In this document: positions 1 to 13,566 of the stretch, one piece after another
Position numbering within the stretch: position 1 is the first letter of the stretch
Layout: each line of letters opens with the position of its first letter
Assembly (NCBI RefSeq): GCF_030848805.1
Contig: NC_092360.1
Span: forward strand, 9,672,001 to 9,736,000
Source of the DNA: Temnothorax longispinosus
Lineage: Eukaryota > Arthropoda > Insecta > Hymenoptera > Formicidae
Direction: 5' to 3'
Length of the DNA stretch: 64,000 nt
The notes under the pieces: model-generated
Database searches by the model: none
What the model was told of the DNA's origin: nothing
What the model saw: the letters and a program-made list of their open reading frames with translations, nothing else
Translations under genes and position numbers: made by a program

Positions 1-2100
1 AACGAAAATTACATAATTTAATTTTACCGTTATTTAATTAAAATATTTAACGCTCTCTATATTTGTTTCTTAATCGACCTACTGCTAATGCATATTTACA
101 TATTAAAGCACGTTGTTGTGTTTCGCGAATTCGGATCTTCATGTAATCATCAAATAAGTGGAGGGATGAGATGAGAAGGGAAATTAATATTCGTATATGT
201 CCAAGTGGGTCGCGCACGAGGGAAGTAATATCAGCAAAATTATAACGACGACCGTGTAATAATTATGCAGCTTTTGAAGCTCGTAATATCTTTAACCTCG
301 CACCTTATATTATAGATGAGTGCGCAGTTGGCCGCTGGAGTAACTTCAAGACTCCGTAGCCGTTTCTCAGGACAAAAAAAAAGCCGCGAAAAGAAAGGGA
401 CTGAGGGAAAGTGGGAAATAGAAGCTACCCATTACAGTACGATGCGTCAGATTGCGTCGTATCGCGCGATGTATATCGTCGCGGTGATAAATGATGATCA
501 TGCTTTCATAACGGACAATTTCTTACGACGCCGATCTAAATCATAAATGAATTATTCTGCAAAATTTCAACGTCTCAAATTATTATTAATCGCTCTTTTT
601 AATAATAATAATTCTGCACATGTTAAGGTTCGATTTTAAATAATATTAAGTATTTGACTTTTAATTTTACGCATATTCTGCATCTTAATTTTACGCGTAT
701 TCTGTAATTATGAATACTGAATTACCGTTATTTTAGTCTCTGCATGATTTTAACAAGTATTATAATTAAACATACAAATGAAACATTGAAACTCAATCGT
801 GTGACCTCGCCTATGCGCTATATGTAGACGAGAAGGCGAGGTCAGGCGATTAAGTTTTAATTTTTCATTTCTGCATGCAGCAAATTCAAATTACACAAAT
901 GACAAATTCTGCGATAATTAGTCTGTATAAAAGGAAAGCGAAGCAGAAAGGAATATAAATCACACACAGAGACGCAAAATTAGTGGGTCAACTTAATGGA
1001 GAAATTACGGTGGGGTAATTTAGAAATTGCTATACGAACGGTATAATGGTATCGTTCGAACAACAAGCGGAGATATATATCGGCTGGAAGAAGCTGCAAC
1101 TACTAATCACGATGGATTTATATCGTTAGATTATTCGCCTCGTATACACCTTGCCAATTTAACACTCAATTTGATGATCATCAGTGCTTAACGGTGTATT
1201 TACTGAACATCGAACGATACAGATGTTCGAAATTTTTCTTTCTACTCAATATAAAAATCAAGAACAATAATGGTGACAGCAAATGTCAGACGATAAATGT
1301 ACACCCGAGAGGAACGAATCGACAGGGAAGCGGACTTGATATCGAGATACCTCGTAAAATTTCCCTTCGGAATGTTCCGCGAAAAATATTTTGCGCATTT
1401 GCATCCGTGGTACGCGCTTTATCGAAATTCGATGATTCGAGGACGTTTGAGTGCCAGGGAAAACAGATAAACTAGCCAGACAGACGCGGAAGCGGAGGTC
1501 AATGTCCTCGAAAAGGCGCGTATCGCAGGGTCGTATCGGAGATCCGCAGCTTGCAACTCGGCAGAGGGAACTCGATACGTATAAAAACTCGAGCAGAGGA
1601 TCAGTAATAACGACCACGTGCCATCATTTCATGCGAAAGTTTTTTCGCGAGAAACGAAATGTACCGTCGTCGTGTGCGCGTTTGAGAGAGAAATTCAGAA
1701 ATCAGATTCAAACAAAACCGTAATTGTATTTTCTGCGCAACGATAATTCTGTATATGGCTGGGGGTAAATCGTGGCGCAGGCACGCTCTTCGTATCGCTT
1801 ATGAGAGATCGTGTATATAAAAATTCGCAGAATCCCCGAAGGAGAAAAAATAAATCTCCCTCTTTGCGAAATACGATTGTCAAATGCACAATCCACGCAA
1901 TCTCGTTTGCTCCGCGTATATTCTCACCAACTCAAGGTCGAAGAGCACTCCAAGAGAGAATGCGCGAATAAAAGGATCGAGGTCCCAAATTCGCGAGTGT
2001 AGCGGAATATCCACGCGAGCACACGTATACGCACTCGCTTTGTGCCGCAGTACGCACTAAAATCTCTGTATCTCTTCACCTTGCGGCGCCCGTCGCTCGC
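1..2100. other. Intergenic DNA, no gene recognised
   Basis: AT-rich DNA with a more GC-balanced stretch at about 1200-2100. Several overlapping open frames occur on both strands in 1194-2109, but none has a recognisable domain or clean splice borders, so I treat them as chance frames near the CG-rich island that follows. The one structured item is a long hairpin at 788-857, listed separately. Confidence 0.5.
788..857. other. Long imperfect hairpin, pre-miRNA-sized
   Basis: An 11-base perfect inverted repeat (TGACCTCGCCT at 802-812 and its complement at 834-844) is extended outward by a second paired block (AACTCAATCG at 790-799 with CGATTAAGTT at 847-856). This gives about 24 base pairs with a small internal bulge and a loop of about 21 bases. 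The size and shape match an animal pre-miRNA hairpin. A small fold-back repeat is equally possible. The strand of any transcript is unknown and I recognise no mature miRNA in it. Confidence 0.35.
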
Positions 2101-2850
2101 ATCTCGCAACGGAACCGCTTTTTGGTTTCACTGCGGGAGCTCATCGGCGGCGTCGTGTCCCGGAGTTTAATAATCGCGATGCACGTTGCGGCATCGCCGA
2201 AGGAGCGTCCGCGAGCTCGAGGTTGTCGACCCGGCTATAACAATCATACGGGGTGGTACGTCACCCTTCCTCGCGAATCTCGTCGTATCGAGATTGCGGC
2301 GGGACGAAGGTGGTGTCAACGTGCCGGCGAAGCACGCACGGACGCACGCATGCACAAACGCATCCCCGCACCGCACGCACTTTCGCTCCGTGAATCGTGC
2401 ATGCGTATCCACCGTCCGTCATCCGCATGCACCCGCGAGTTTACGCGCCTCGTAAAAACGCTCGTGCGGTCGATCGGGACTATTTACGCCGAGGATGCGA
2501 CATCTCTCGAGGGGGGGCCAGTCAGAAAAGGGGTGGATTGGCGAATGTGAGTTTAACCGCGTGGGATGATCTTTTGGGGTGCCGGTCCCGACGTTGACTG
2601 CGCCATCGGACAGACTCCATCGCGCCGCTCGACGTCGGCGTCGTCGGCGGCGGCGGCGGCGGCGACGACGGCGACGCCGCCGCCGCCGCTGCTGCCGGTG
2701 AGCGTCGACTATCGATTTTTCCGCGCAGCCTCCGCGACCGGAACACGCCGCGCCGGTGCACGTCTCTGCTCTAGCTAGTCCTGTCGACGGCTTGCCTGTC
2801 CTGTGAGACTGTCGGGTCGATCCCTGTTTTGCCCTCTTTGCCACAGACCT
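2100..2850. promoter_or_regulatory. CG-rich island, possible promoter or first exon
   Basis: The block is sharply richer in G, C and CG dinucleotides than its surroundings. It contains a triplet tract at 2632-2697 made of GGC/GAC units followed by GCC units, which can itself fold back. A donor-like GTGAGC follows at 2698, and a plus-strand frame (2566-2778) carries alanine and proline runs from the triplets. This is what the first exon of an insect gene with a long first intron often looks like, but I see no matching acceptor or downstream coding exon. The arginine-rich minus-strand frame is a by-product of the triplets. Confidence 0.35.
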
Positions 2851-5800
2851 CCTATTGAATTGACGTCTACCGAAAAGATTTCTCTGCGACGTCTTCGATC
2901 GAGAGACGAGATAATTATGATAATGAAGTCGGGAACCGAGAGGCGGAGACTACGATTGATTTGATTGCGGTTGCTCGGAGAGATGTTTCTGACTGTAGTT
3001 ATGGGAGTAAAAATTTTCCTTGAAGAGAAAATGAAGCCGAGCTGATAATGTCAATTACTCCGATGTCGTTTAAGCGATAATGATAAAGGATCGTGGATAA
3101 TGAAAATACATGATTTCAAATTAGATCGTGAAGATGCAAATTTATATTACATTTGTTGGCGGGATTGGTCGCACCCAATTTCATCGTTCTTTTATCCTGC
3201 GGAAATCTTGATTTTTATCTCGTTTCTTTCGCGTCTGGTATAACTGATAATATAAATTCTTCTTTCAGTCTCCCTGGTTAGAGGAGTCGTTGAAGATTAC
3301 GATACGATAGTAGTCGGAGATATTTTATCAAGCTAATGAACGATGATGTTTATTAAATTTTTTCCTATAGCGATTTTCTTGCGGTAGCATGTACATGCCT
3401 TTTCTTAAGAAATTGAAATTGATATAATTAATAACAATGGATCAAGGATTAAAGCTCATACATCTAATAATAATATAGTATAAGCGTATATCAATTTCCT
3501 CGGAATTGCTACATCACGTTAACTTCGATTCTTCGCATAAGTATATGTTAGCTTAATAACATTATTACTATAATATATAATTGTTCACGATAACACGATC
3601 ATACATCGCGCTCTATTTAATTAACTCAACTGTTATTAATTTAATATAATTACATTATGCAAATAAATAATATTATAATTTACCCCGCAGATCTCCATAT
3701 ACGTAAGTAACGCGATTAATCACTGGCGTGTTGCTTGTAATAAATTGATCTGTTAAAGATTACGATATATTTTAACGAACTTTAATTCACGTAATGTGTG
3801 GTTCGTGCTATAATTATTAATCGCAAAATGTACTTCTTTAGAACTACTTCTTTATTATGTGCGAATTTAGTGATCAGCTTATTGTGGAAGCGAAGCACTG
3901 GCGTGACGCATTCAATATTGACTGGTATTATTCTCAGCACGCGGAAAGTTCTAACAATATTACGAGAAAGAGCGAGAAAGAGAGAGAGAGTGACAATTTG
4001 GTTAAACGAAGCAATACATCACGCCGTAGAGAAAACTTCCAGCAGGGATACTTCACTGTAATCGTACGTTACGTTTTTATCGAATTAAGATGCGCATAGC
4101 GGAAAAGTCGCGGAGCCTAAAAGGTTACTGCAGATTGAACTCGCTCGCTGAAAAGCGACACGAGCGATCGATCATTTCAATCCGGTCGCCCGAGATGGAA
4201 GGCCGAGATTAAATATCTATTGTGTGGCCGCTATGTGTCTGGATAACATCCGCCGTGCCATTGGACAGTTTCGGGTAGTTTCGAACGATTCTAATTACAA
4301 ACATAGTCGGCCGCAAGAGGAGGCAATAAAGTTCCGAGGGTGGATCAAAACTTCGCCGATTATCGAATCTGCTTGCTCGACGTATCGATGGTAGGAAAAG
4401 TCAGACATCACCATGCTATCGGCGGCACCATATGTTCGTTTTAATTATGGCTCGCGGTGGTAGAAGGCAAGTGGCGCAGAGAAAATGCAGCGATATTACG
4501 TATTCTAATGATACCATATTCGTCTTCCAATTAATCGTATCCATTTACATTGCAGCAAAGTTTAACACGTTTATTTAATCATCTGTATTGTATATGCCCA
4601 TTATTGACTATTTTTAAAACTCCATTAAAGTTCGATATGTTTATTTAAACAGTCTTTTTAAAAGCACAAGATTTATTTGTAGTCAATTTTTGTCATTACT
4701 ATTATTAAAATTATAATTTGTTATTGTATTGTATAAAAACAAAGAAAAGTCTATTATTCTCAGGATTACATTTTAAAAATATTTTTTACCCATCATTGTT
4801 ATTCGTGTGTTATAACAAAGTTATAATTTTAAATTAAATTGAAATCTGGTTAGAAAAAGAGAGAAAAAACAAAAAAGAGAAGAGGAGGAAAAATAGAACA
4901 GAAATCAAATTGGCATAATCAGAGGTAATATAAACGAAAAAAAAAACAAGATGAATAAAGCCGCGAACAAAACACGCCGTATTTTCTTGCTGCCGACCGC
5001 GGCTGATCATGAACGGATGAGTCTACTTAGAACCAGTAGTGGCACTCGATCTGCGGTCGAACAATAAGGGAAGTTAGCTTACGCTAGCGTTTTGTCTGCG
5101 GGCGATGAGTGATCTTCGAAATTGAGATGAAAAAGATGCCGGGCGGCTCTACCGGATGCCCCCACGATACGCGAAGTACGTGGGGTACGCGGGGGGAACA
5201 TATATATACATATATACATATACCTATATTACACGTCCACCTCACGAAGCATGAGATGACAATAAGAATGACAAAGGATCTCATTAACGCCACCGGGAAA
5301 TATCTCGCGCGCGGGGAAATTTGATCTCAATATATGGATATATACATATATCACGGTCACATCTAGAGACGTTTCGATACGGAATGTAGGGCAGCACGAT
5401 AAATTCATCGAATTACAACCAAACACACAACTATACCGACTATACGTAACACATTAATCTCATCAAATTTTTACCTATTATCGGTCCTTGCGTGGTACAT
5501 TTTCGGTAATCTTATATGACACGCATAGATTCGGATCAATTTTGACAATGTTAAAACAATCAAGGAACTCTAAAAATTTCAAACACTTAGTTTAAGTTAT
5601 TTAAAAGATTATATTTCTAAAAAAATTATGAAAAAGAAATAAAACATCTCGCACTAGCTATTATTTTTAGAGAAACAGAGAGAACAGTAAAAAAGGCATC
5701 GACATTTCACAGTTTTTTTTTACATTTATAAAATTGTAAAAGATCAATAATAACGTGATAATATGAGAGACGCGGTTAATAATGATATTTCGTCGAACGA

Positions 5801-8382
5801 AAATTGTTCTGGAGGGAAGGGAGAAGGAAGAATAGAAGGAAACTCGTTTATTTATAAATATTCAAAAGAGGTAGTGGACGATAACCCTCTGAACTGCCTT
5901 TTTAAGGTGTGAATGATGGCCGACATATATCTCCGATCGTACACAAGGGAGGATTCGAGTGAGCGCGCTTCAAGTATCACATGTGGAAGGTTCTTCTGAG
6001 TAAAATGATAAAAAAGACGTTCTCCGCGGGACACTCGGAGAATGGGGATAAATTCAGGAAGCTGTAAATCTCGTGAAAATCTCGCGTCGAGGTAATGCGA
6101 CTGAGGACGATTACAAGACGGTCATCAACGTAAGATACACGGGCTATTGCCGAAAAAAATGTGTACATGCACATGAAAGTGCGTCTTTTTCCACGATTAT
6201 ATCAAGAACAGAAAACGGAGCAACTTATTACTTCTCCTCTTCTATATACTTACTGTCTCCTATTTCTCTCCTTATCCGCTAAAGTATAATTTAATTAATA
6301 GGATTCCTAATGTAGATCAAATAAAGTAAGAATGGTTTGCTAATGTAAGAGAAAAAAAATAAATACCGTGCAAAAAATAAATACCGTGCACACAGTGCAC
6401 GGTAAAATATGTCAAAGTGTAGCGGAATGTGCCAAAAACCGATGGAGAATAAACTGACATCTTTCTGCGAATTCTGTCCGCATTCTGTTCTTCCACGAAA
6501 TTCGTGTGAACTGTATAGATAATGCAATGCTTTTTTTCAACAAACGTGGATAACTAAATTATGCAGATATGGCCAATGGATTATTGCGATTGTGAAACAG
6601 TTTATTTGCGTGCATCTAAATGTGTAAAATTAAACGCATACTTCTTACGTTTTACGTTTTACCGCAAAATAACACCAAAATTATATTTTTCTAATATTGC
6701 TATGCTTTAATTTACTTCTTATAAATTTGTCTTATACGTTTGTCTTATAAATTTGTAACTATAGGTATCTATAAGTTTTTCAGAGATTGCCCTAACTGTT
6801 ATAAACATATGATTATAACAGATTAATATGTTATAATCATAAGATAATTATAAGATTAATTTTTAAATGATAATTATTTGCTGCAATTGTAACAAAGTTT
6901 TATCGTATAAATGAACGGACAAACGTGTTGCTAATTTAAAGTCCGGAGCTTCCTTAATTCCTGCGAATGTACTAATGCCGTACTCATAATGTCGCGCATA
7001 TCACCGGCGGATTTTCGCGAGAGTATCCCGAGTTTACGGAGGTCGACCAACACAGGAATTACGTTTCGCGACTGTCGTCGCGCGGCCACTCATCACGCGA
7101 AATCCACCGTGCTAATCCACCTCGTTACTGCGATAAATCGTATACAAAAATACGTCTTCCATTTTGTATTGTTGCACATGAAAATACATCCAAATGGTAT
7201 TTAAGATTAATTTAACATTAATCCGCTAGTATTACATTTTATCGCGAATTTATGACACTGCGATCTCAAAACACATTTTGCTAACTTGGTTTCGTTCCTA
7301 AACTTCCTAATTTACTTTCTATGATTTAACTTCGTATTTGCATCAAAAAGACTTCAAGAGATTGCCCCAAAAGTGATTAAAAATATATATTTGCTTAAGA
7401 GACTCTTCGCCAAATTCAAGTGAAGTTAAATCAATCTAATTTACTCCGGAAGAGAGAGCTAGGTCATATATCATCGGCATCAAAGGAGAATTTTATCAGT
7501 TTTGATTCCAAGGTTTCTAATTAAGGCTCGATGTGCTTTAATACGAACCGCGGTTAATTTTCACGAAAACTTTGCACGACTTTTCGACAGGCTCTTCCCC
7601 GTTCGACGTCGCGTCGGATACGAGAAAACCGAAGTTCCGGACGTGAATGAAAATGAAGAATAATTAACTTTCGAAGATAGAAGCAAGTTTCGGATCACGA
7701 AATATTTTGGATCCTTAATTATGTAATGTGCATTGTTATTGCGAGTGCAATTGCAACACGATCGTTCGCCTCGACGAGGCAAGATAAAAGATGCATTCGC
7801 AAGCTCTCTCGCGTATGGCTCACGCGAAAATTGTTAGCCTATCCCCTTCGATTCGCGTTCGACGGTCCTTGCCGGCGCCATTATCGAGGTGCCTCGCAGA
7901 CTCACGTCTTTACGGACGTCGAATTTACTGTTTCTCGCCTCGGGGAAGCGTGGTTTCATCAATTTTTGATCGATCGCTTTTCGCCTCGACTTGCGCCACG
8001 CCGAAGATGGATAAGAGCGACATCGAGAAGCGATCCACCGTCTTCACTTTGAATTCGCATTAAATTTTCCGCGCGAACGCTCCTGCCTGCGCGTCCTTCT
8101 TCCTTTTCTCCTTCTTTTTTGTGCCCGTCCGTTCCGCTCGCTCTTTTAACGACGGCTGTTCAAGACGCGGTGGAAGGTTTTCGCGTCGGTATAATTTAAT
8201 AAACGATATGAAAACGAGGGTCCTCGCGCAAACAGAGAAATATGCCGCTGCGAACTTTTATTCTATCAAAATAATATTAATTACATTAAAATGTTGTTAT
8301 TTCTAGCTATCGTTGCAATCTTTGTTATACAACGTTATTATCAACAAACTATGTCTACTATGTCTACATTCGCGAGACTTAT
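2851..8382. other. Intergenic DNA, no gene recognised
   Basis: AT-rich sequence with patches of higher complexity at 4100-4450, 5000-5400 and 7560-8200. The open frames in these patches lack domains and splice structure. Small items: an AT dinucleotide-like stretch around 5205-5225, and a short direct repeat at 6355-6400 (two copies of AAATAAATACCGTGCA) followed by the palindrome ACCGTGCACACAGTGCACGGT. Nothing here supports a gene. Confidence 0.5.
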
Positions 8383-8527
8383 AGGCAGGTATTTATAGTC
8401 GGAACTTATATTTAAGACCGTCTTAAGTACAATCTTAAGATGTCATAAACCAATCACAGCCGTATTAGCTTCTTAAGATATTACTTGAATACAGTCTAGA
8501 AATAAGATCCGACTATGAATACCGGCC
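8383..8527. mobile_element. Inverted-repeat element (MITE-like), family A copy 1
   Basis: The left end reads AGGCAGGTATTTATAGTCGG. The reverse complement of the right end reads AGGCCGGTATTCATAGTCGG and both ends continue into a CTTA tract, giving terminal inverted repeats of about 28 bases. The interior holds CTTAAG motifs and a CCAATCA core. It is only about 145 bp long and non-coding, so it is a non-autonomous DNA element. The same termini and core occur at 12481-12636. I see no convincing target-site duplication and do not assign a superfamily. Confidence 0.75.
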
Positions 8528-10201
8528 TTCGATATTCGATAGTTTAATATATATCATTGACACCTGTCGACAATATTTATAAAAATTAAGGCCCTATGCA
8601 TTGCCGCATTTCAATCGACTTCATAAAATGGTAAATCAGTTTAGCAAAGGTTTTTTTTTCGAACAATATTATCTTTTAGATTCGATAAGATATACTGTGA
8701 AAAAAAGCAAAGATCATCTACTAACGCAATTGTTTCCGCTCGTGGCCCATACGTTTTATCTGCACACGAAACGAATGCTCTTTCTAGTCGTGATCGATCT
8801 CATTCATACCATTGATCCATTCTCCCGCATCAATAATGCATCAAATTATACGCGAGCTTTTCCACGGATACCCGGCTATTACGAGCGCTTAAAAATATCG
8901 AACTAATTATTCTCCTTGATGCACGCATTTACAAATTCTCGCGTTTATAAATTCATATCGCAATTTATCATTTAATCTCTTACGCAAGCCTGCATTGTTA
9001 AAAAAAATGTTTGTGTGCTCAAAGTATCAGTGCCATATACATTTGTGCCATAATGTTTGTTATTGAAAATTAAATTACTTCGATTTAAACGTGAGCTAAA
9101 GCATAAATATGTGAGCAGCGTAAAATATAGTGATAACGTAAAGTAGAGCGATAACGTAAAATATCAACGTTGCAATTAAGGAAAATTAAGTAGATAGGTA
9201 ATTTATCAATTTTATTGGTCTTAAGAGGGTAGAAAAAGTTGGTTGCGGCGAATGGTTGCAGCGATAATCGATAGTGTTTTACGGCCATTAATACTTCACT
9301 GGTCTTACGGGGGTGGTTGAAGAAGGGAAAGGGGACAAAGGGATTCCGATTATGGCTGCAAGAAAGAGAAGCTCTGATCCATAACAGGAGGATTTCGATA
9401 CGAATACTGCTGCATCCTTATAATTATCGGAGGCTCAAGTTTCCAAATAAGATTACGATGGATTAATTTACGGAATGAATAAGTCGATTATGGAAAATAT
9501 CCAGCATCGCGGAAAATTTTAACAGTCCTCGAATCTGCCATGAGAAATAAGAAATGCAACTGTTTTCTATTTCAATAAGAAAAATATGTTAAATAATATT
9601 CCAATGTATATTCTTTAATCGCCAATTAAATAGCATAACAATTAAAATATTAAGCAATCTTATACTATATAAAAGGTAAAATAATGGCATTAACCTACAA
9701 GAGAACACATTATAGATCTTTGTAATGATTATTCACCGATTGTTGAAAGACTTCCACATAACTGACATATTCAGATTCTATTCAACTGTAATAGAATTGA
9801 TAAAATGATTTGATTGATGTAATTAATTATTTCAATAGCTCCGACGAAATTGTAAAATGTTTACTAAAGTATGTATTAATGTACTGCATTAAATTGTTTC
9901 TTGAATACTGCTCCAATAGAAATACTATTAAAATATTTCGTATAAAACGCGAGAGAATTTTACACATTGTATTCTGCCTGCATTGTTGCTCTAGTATTGT
10001 TTGTCTGTTACGCAATGTTTTTCTGGCAATAATACGCTCAACGATAAATTGCGATTCCACCTTATCTTTCGTACATTTGACGTCGAATATGACGGGATTA
10101 ACATTCAAATTCTGTTTGTTTTTATTTATTGACTAGCTTTTTTTCCACTATACACGTGTTGCTTCATGATATCAGTTTGTACCTAGTTTACCTTGTAACA
10201 G

Positions 10202-10302
10202 AGGCTAAGCCTTCAGTCGGTGCGCCAATCTTACAATTAGACAGAAAGCATTGTCTCGTATCGAATTCAAACACTGGTGATTGTTGCAAAGTTGATTGTT
10301 CG
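10202..10302 (+). other. Possible isolated exon, cysteine-bearing, unknown
   Basis: A 101-base open segment sits between a reasonable acceptor (CTTGTAACAG) and a good donor (CGGTAAGTGG). Its open frame contains a cysteine-rich piece, CLVSNSNTGDCCKVDCS, that looks more like protein than random AT-rich sequence. I cannot name a family and find no partner exon within several kilobases on this strand. It may be a real exon of a spread-out gene, a decayed fragment, or chance. Confidence 0.2.
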
Positions 10303-10550
10303 GTAAGTGGATTACACATTATCATATAACACCTGCGAGTTACTAATTTGTTAGTCAATTCCTTTCATCTTTTTTTCTTTTATTTAAAAAGCAGAAGTCA
10401 ATTTTGTGATATGTCATTAGTTAATCTTTTTAACCAACTTCGCAGCAGACCACTGGTTTATAGAACATGACTACATTGTCACACTTTTATATATGCGTTG
10501 TTGACGACTTGTTTTAAAATTATTATAACTATATATTTCTAATTGTTACA

Positions 10551-10577
10551 CTGAAAAAGGTCTAAGACCGAAACGTT
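10551..10577 (+). ncRNA. Degenerate hammerhead-ribozyme-like motif
   Basis: CTGAAAAA is followed by a 4-bp stem (GGTC, loop TAA, GACC) and then GAAACGTT. This matches the arrangement of a hammerhead core (CUGANGA, stem II, GAAA), except that the last G of CUGANGA is A. Such motifs are carried by Penelope-like retroelements and some other repeats in invertebrates. I see no reverse transcriptase beside it, so it is probably a decayed repeat end. Confidence 0.35.
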
Positions 10578-12480
10578 GGAATTTGTATTTATGTTTGTAT
10601 TAAAGTTATTTTTTTGCATTTCATTTTCCGCTTTAACATTAGCGTTTTGCTCTTATTTGTCTTATTTTAAATTTGATAATTTTGTATGTATATACATGTA
10701 AACTTGCAAATGTTACGGATACTATTAGTCAAAAATTTTTAAAGAAAACTTTAATGTTAATTTTAAATTTGATTTACACCTCACAGAATCTACAACAACA
10801 TTTAAATTATAATGTTAAAATTTGTAAATAATAGAAAAATGTATATATGCATAAGAACGCAGAGAAAGAAGAAAGTTTTATGTGATCGTAAGAAAGAGAA
10901 ACGAAGTGATAAAATGCGGTTATGAGAGCTCAGGTAGGATAAGAGAGGCTATTGGAGTATATATGGGAATACTATAAGAAGGATCTATTTGGGACAATAT
11001 GACTCGGAGGTTATCGATGTTTGCAAAACTGAACTCTGTAATAAAAGATCTAAGAAAAAAGGGGTGAATGAAGGAAACTGGTTTAGAAAAGAATCCAGAG
11101 AAAATCTCATCAATTATATACGAAGGGAAAAAGAAGGAAGGAATATTCTGAGGAAAAGGTTCATCACTAAGGTTGAAGAACAGTTCTGTGTGGGCTGAAG
11201 AACACTTCTGAATAAGAAAGTGGGGAAATCGAAAAAAGGGAAAAAATAGCGGAGTGTCGATTAATATGTTTGAGAAAGAGAATAGATAAGTTGAACATCA
11301 AAGATTAGAAAGGAAGATAGCAAAGTTATCAAGAATTTAAACGTTTCCTAACTTGTCAATTTCTTTAATGCTTTGTAAATCTTCTTGTTTCGACAATTTC
11401 TAATCTGTTTCGCATCCACTCTAGGTTTCTAAAATCTGTAGATTCACCTCTTTATAAAAAAATTGAATAACAGTGATAAAATTATTTGTGTGGCAGTAAC
11501 GTTAATAACAAGAAGTGTTATTATCAAGAAATGTGAGAACAATCGAAAAAAAAGAAGTAAAGAAATTAGTCAAATTAATATATTTTCTCTAAATAGATTC
11601 TTACACAAAAGAAATCAATTTTGTCAATCAGCAGTTAATAGGTATAGCAATAGCTAACCCGAAGTAGCAGAAGTAGAAATTTTTATGAAAAATTGCTCAG
11701 TCGCTCGGTTAAACCTAGTTTTGGGAAAAATATAATCGTAGGTATAACGATTACGCGTAACTAAAAATCGTAATTAGCTATTCTATCTATTTCAAAGATT
11801 TTTAAGTTATACTAGTCAATTCTCCCAATTAGTTCTGTCGATATTCAGTTACGCAAAAATAATTTTCACTTAAGAGGACTAACCAAAATGTTAATCAGGG
11901 TTACGATATCCAAATAATTTGATTATCTAAAATCGTGGGCCCTAAAGTGGGTTATTTCCGTCTTTATTTTTCCCAGAGTTGTTATGTTGAAGTTTGAAAT
12001 ATTTTTTATGCACGCTCAACTTTGTGCAGTTTCTCTTTCGCCTAAAAAATTCATTTTTTCCAAGTTGTATATGATATTGAGTGTATATATGTGTGTGTGC
12101 ACATGTTTGTTATTTTATCCTTAAAAAACAATTTTTTAAAAGCTGTTTCTCGCTAAATAATTGTCCGACGTTTAAGTTTTAACTCTCGTTCTAAAGCTGT
12201 GCATGGGACTTTTGCAGGAAAAAAAAGACTCGTGAAATCCGTACATATATATAGTTTCATGATATGTGACTAACATTTTGTAATTATTTTATATAAAATT
12301 GGTTTAGCGTTTTTCTTTCCTACACACATCACGCTTATATAAATATTATTATACTAAAATTTAACTTACTTCTTCTCGACGTTCTCGATAAACAAATACA
12401 GCGAAAGGAAGTATTGAGTATGCAATCATATAAACAATTGAAACAATACTCGTATTAAAGCATAAATCAATGAAGCTCAT

Positions 12481-12636
12481 AGGGCGGTATTCATAGTCGG
12501 ATCTTATTTCAAGACCGTCTTAAGTAATGTCTTAAGTTGCTAATACGGTCATTTGATTGGCCGGGCGGAGTCTTAAGACTGCTTTTGACCAGATAAGATG
12601 ATCTTAGATATAAGATCCGACTATGCGAATACCGCT
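12481..12636. mobile_element. Inverted-repeat element (MITE-like), family A copy 2
   Basis: The left end is AGGGCGGTATTCATAGTCGG followed by ATCTTA. The right end, reversed, is AGCGGTATTCGCATAGTCGG followed by ATCTTA. The interior carries CTTAAG blocks and a TGATTGG core, as in the copy at 8383-8527. The octamer GCTCATAG appears at both edges (12475-12482 and 12634-12641), which could be an 8-bp target duplication, but it overlaps the last bases of the terminal repeat, so the exact ends are uncertain. Confidence 0.8.
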
Positions 12637-12784
12637 CATAGACTCATATTTCGAAAATCAGCTTACACTCGAGCATGCTTAACTGTGAAAGCATAACGTT
12701 CAATCAAGCAACTTGCTGAAGTTCACATATAAAATAATTTCGGGAATATGCGCACCGAAAGCTCACAACGACTCTTTTAAAAAA

Positions 12785-12810
12785 TAATGTGTGTGTGTGT
12801 GTGTGTGTAT
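12785..12810. repeat. (TG)n microsatellite
   Basis: About a dozen uninterrupted TG units in AT-rich intergenic DNA. Confidence 0.95.
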
Positions 12811-13566
12811 CTTTATTAACTTTCACAAACCTTACAAATTTTTCTGCATATATGTAACGCGGAATTCATGATACGTGTTATGAATTCGCAGATATTCGCA
12901 AATGTCCTGCAAACTTATCGCAGTAATATATGATCACATATACTTTTTAATTCACATATCTAAATAATAAGCGGATCTTATCAGGCATTATGCTGTCAAT
13001 ATTAGCATACAGTTAATATTATAATGGTATAAATTTTTGCAATTTTCTGATATAAATAGTAACCATGTAACCGTTCCAACCCGATCGAAAATTCAGTTGG
13101 CATATTAATTTGGTTTATTTAAATAGATGTAAAAAAATATTGAAACAGTATGTGAATAAATGTGAACGTAAAGTGATCAATATTTTTATTGTAGGTATAT
13201 ACAAAACGAGGTAATCAGCAGATTACAAATACTGCAGAAGATTCGATGAAACATTTACCAAATAATTGAAGAATTTAAAAAATTTTACATTTTGCTTTAT
13301 TTCTTTTTTGAGCTGTGTTTGCCGAATAAAATAATATGCCATATTTTTTACTAGTTTCGTTACAATTCCGTGCAATTTAATAAATACATCATATGCGCGT
13401 GGGTTTAATCCATTTTATCATTATAATAATTGATCTGCGCGCGATATTAACAATGTTAATAATTCTATAAATAAGACAAAATAATAAATCAGCATACGTT
13501 AGATAATGTTATCAATTAGTGCTTGTCACGTGATGTAAAACTTCCTATTAAAAAAATATATATAGG

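Larger units (their letters stand above)
8528..12480. other. Intergenic DNA, no firm gene
   Basis: AT-rich sequence. The frames at 9810-10136 (plus) and 9827-10108 (minus) overlap each other. The minus one has a stretch (FIVERIIARKTLRNRQTI) faintly like the start of a chromodomain, but it decays at once, so I do not call it. A possible single exon (10202-10302) and a hammerhead-like motif (10551-10577) are listed separately. The rest is featureless apart from A- or T-runs. Confidence 0.45.

Noticed and set aside
2419..2844. Minus-strand frame with a long arginine run
   Set aside because: It is a by-product of the GCC/GGC triplet tract; no domain, no splice structure, and other frames are equally open.
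9827..10108. Minus-strand frame with a chromodomain-like start
   Set aside because: Only about 17 residues look similar; the aromatic cage and following WxGY-like segment are absent and the rest is A/T-biased.
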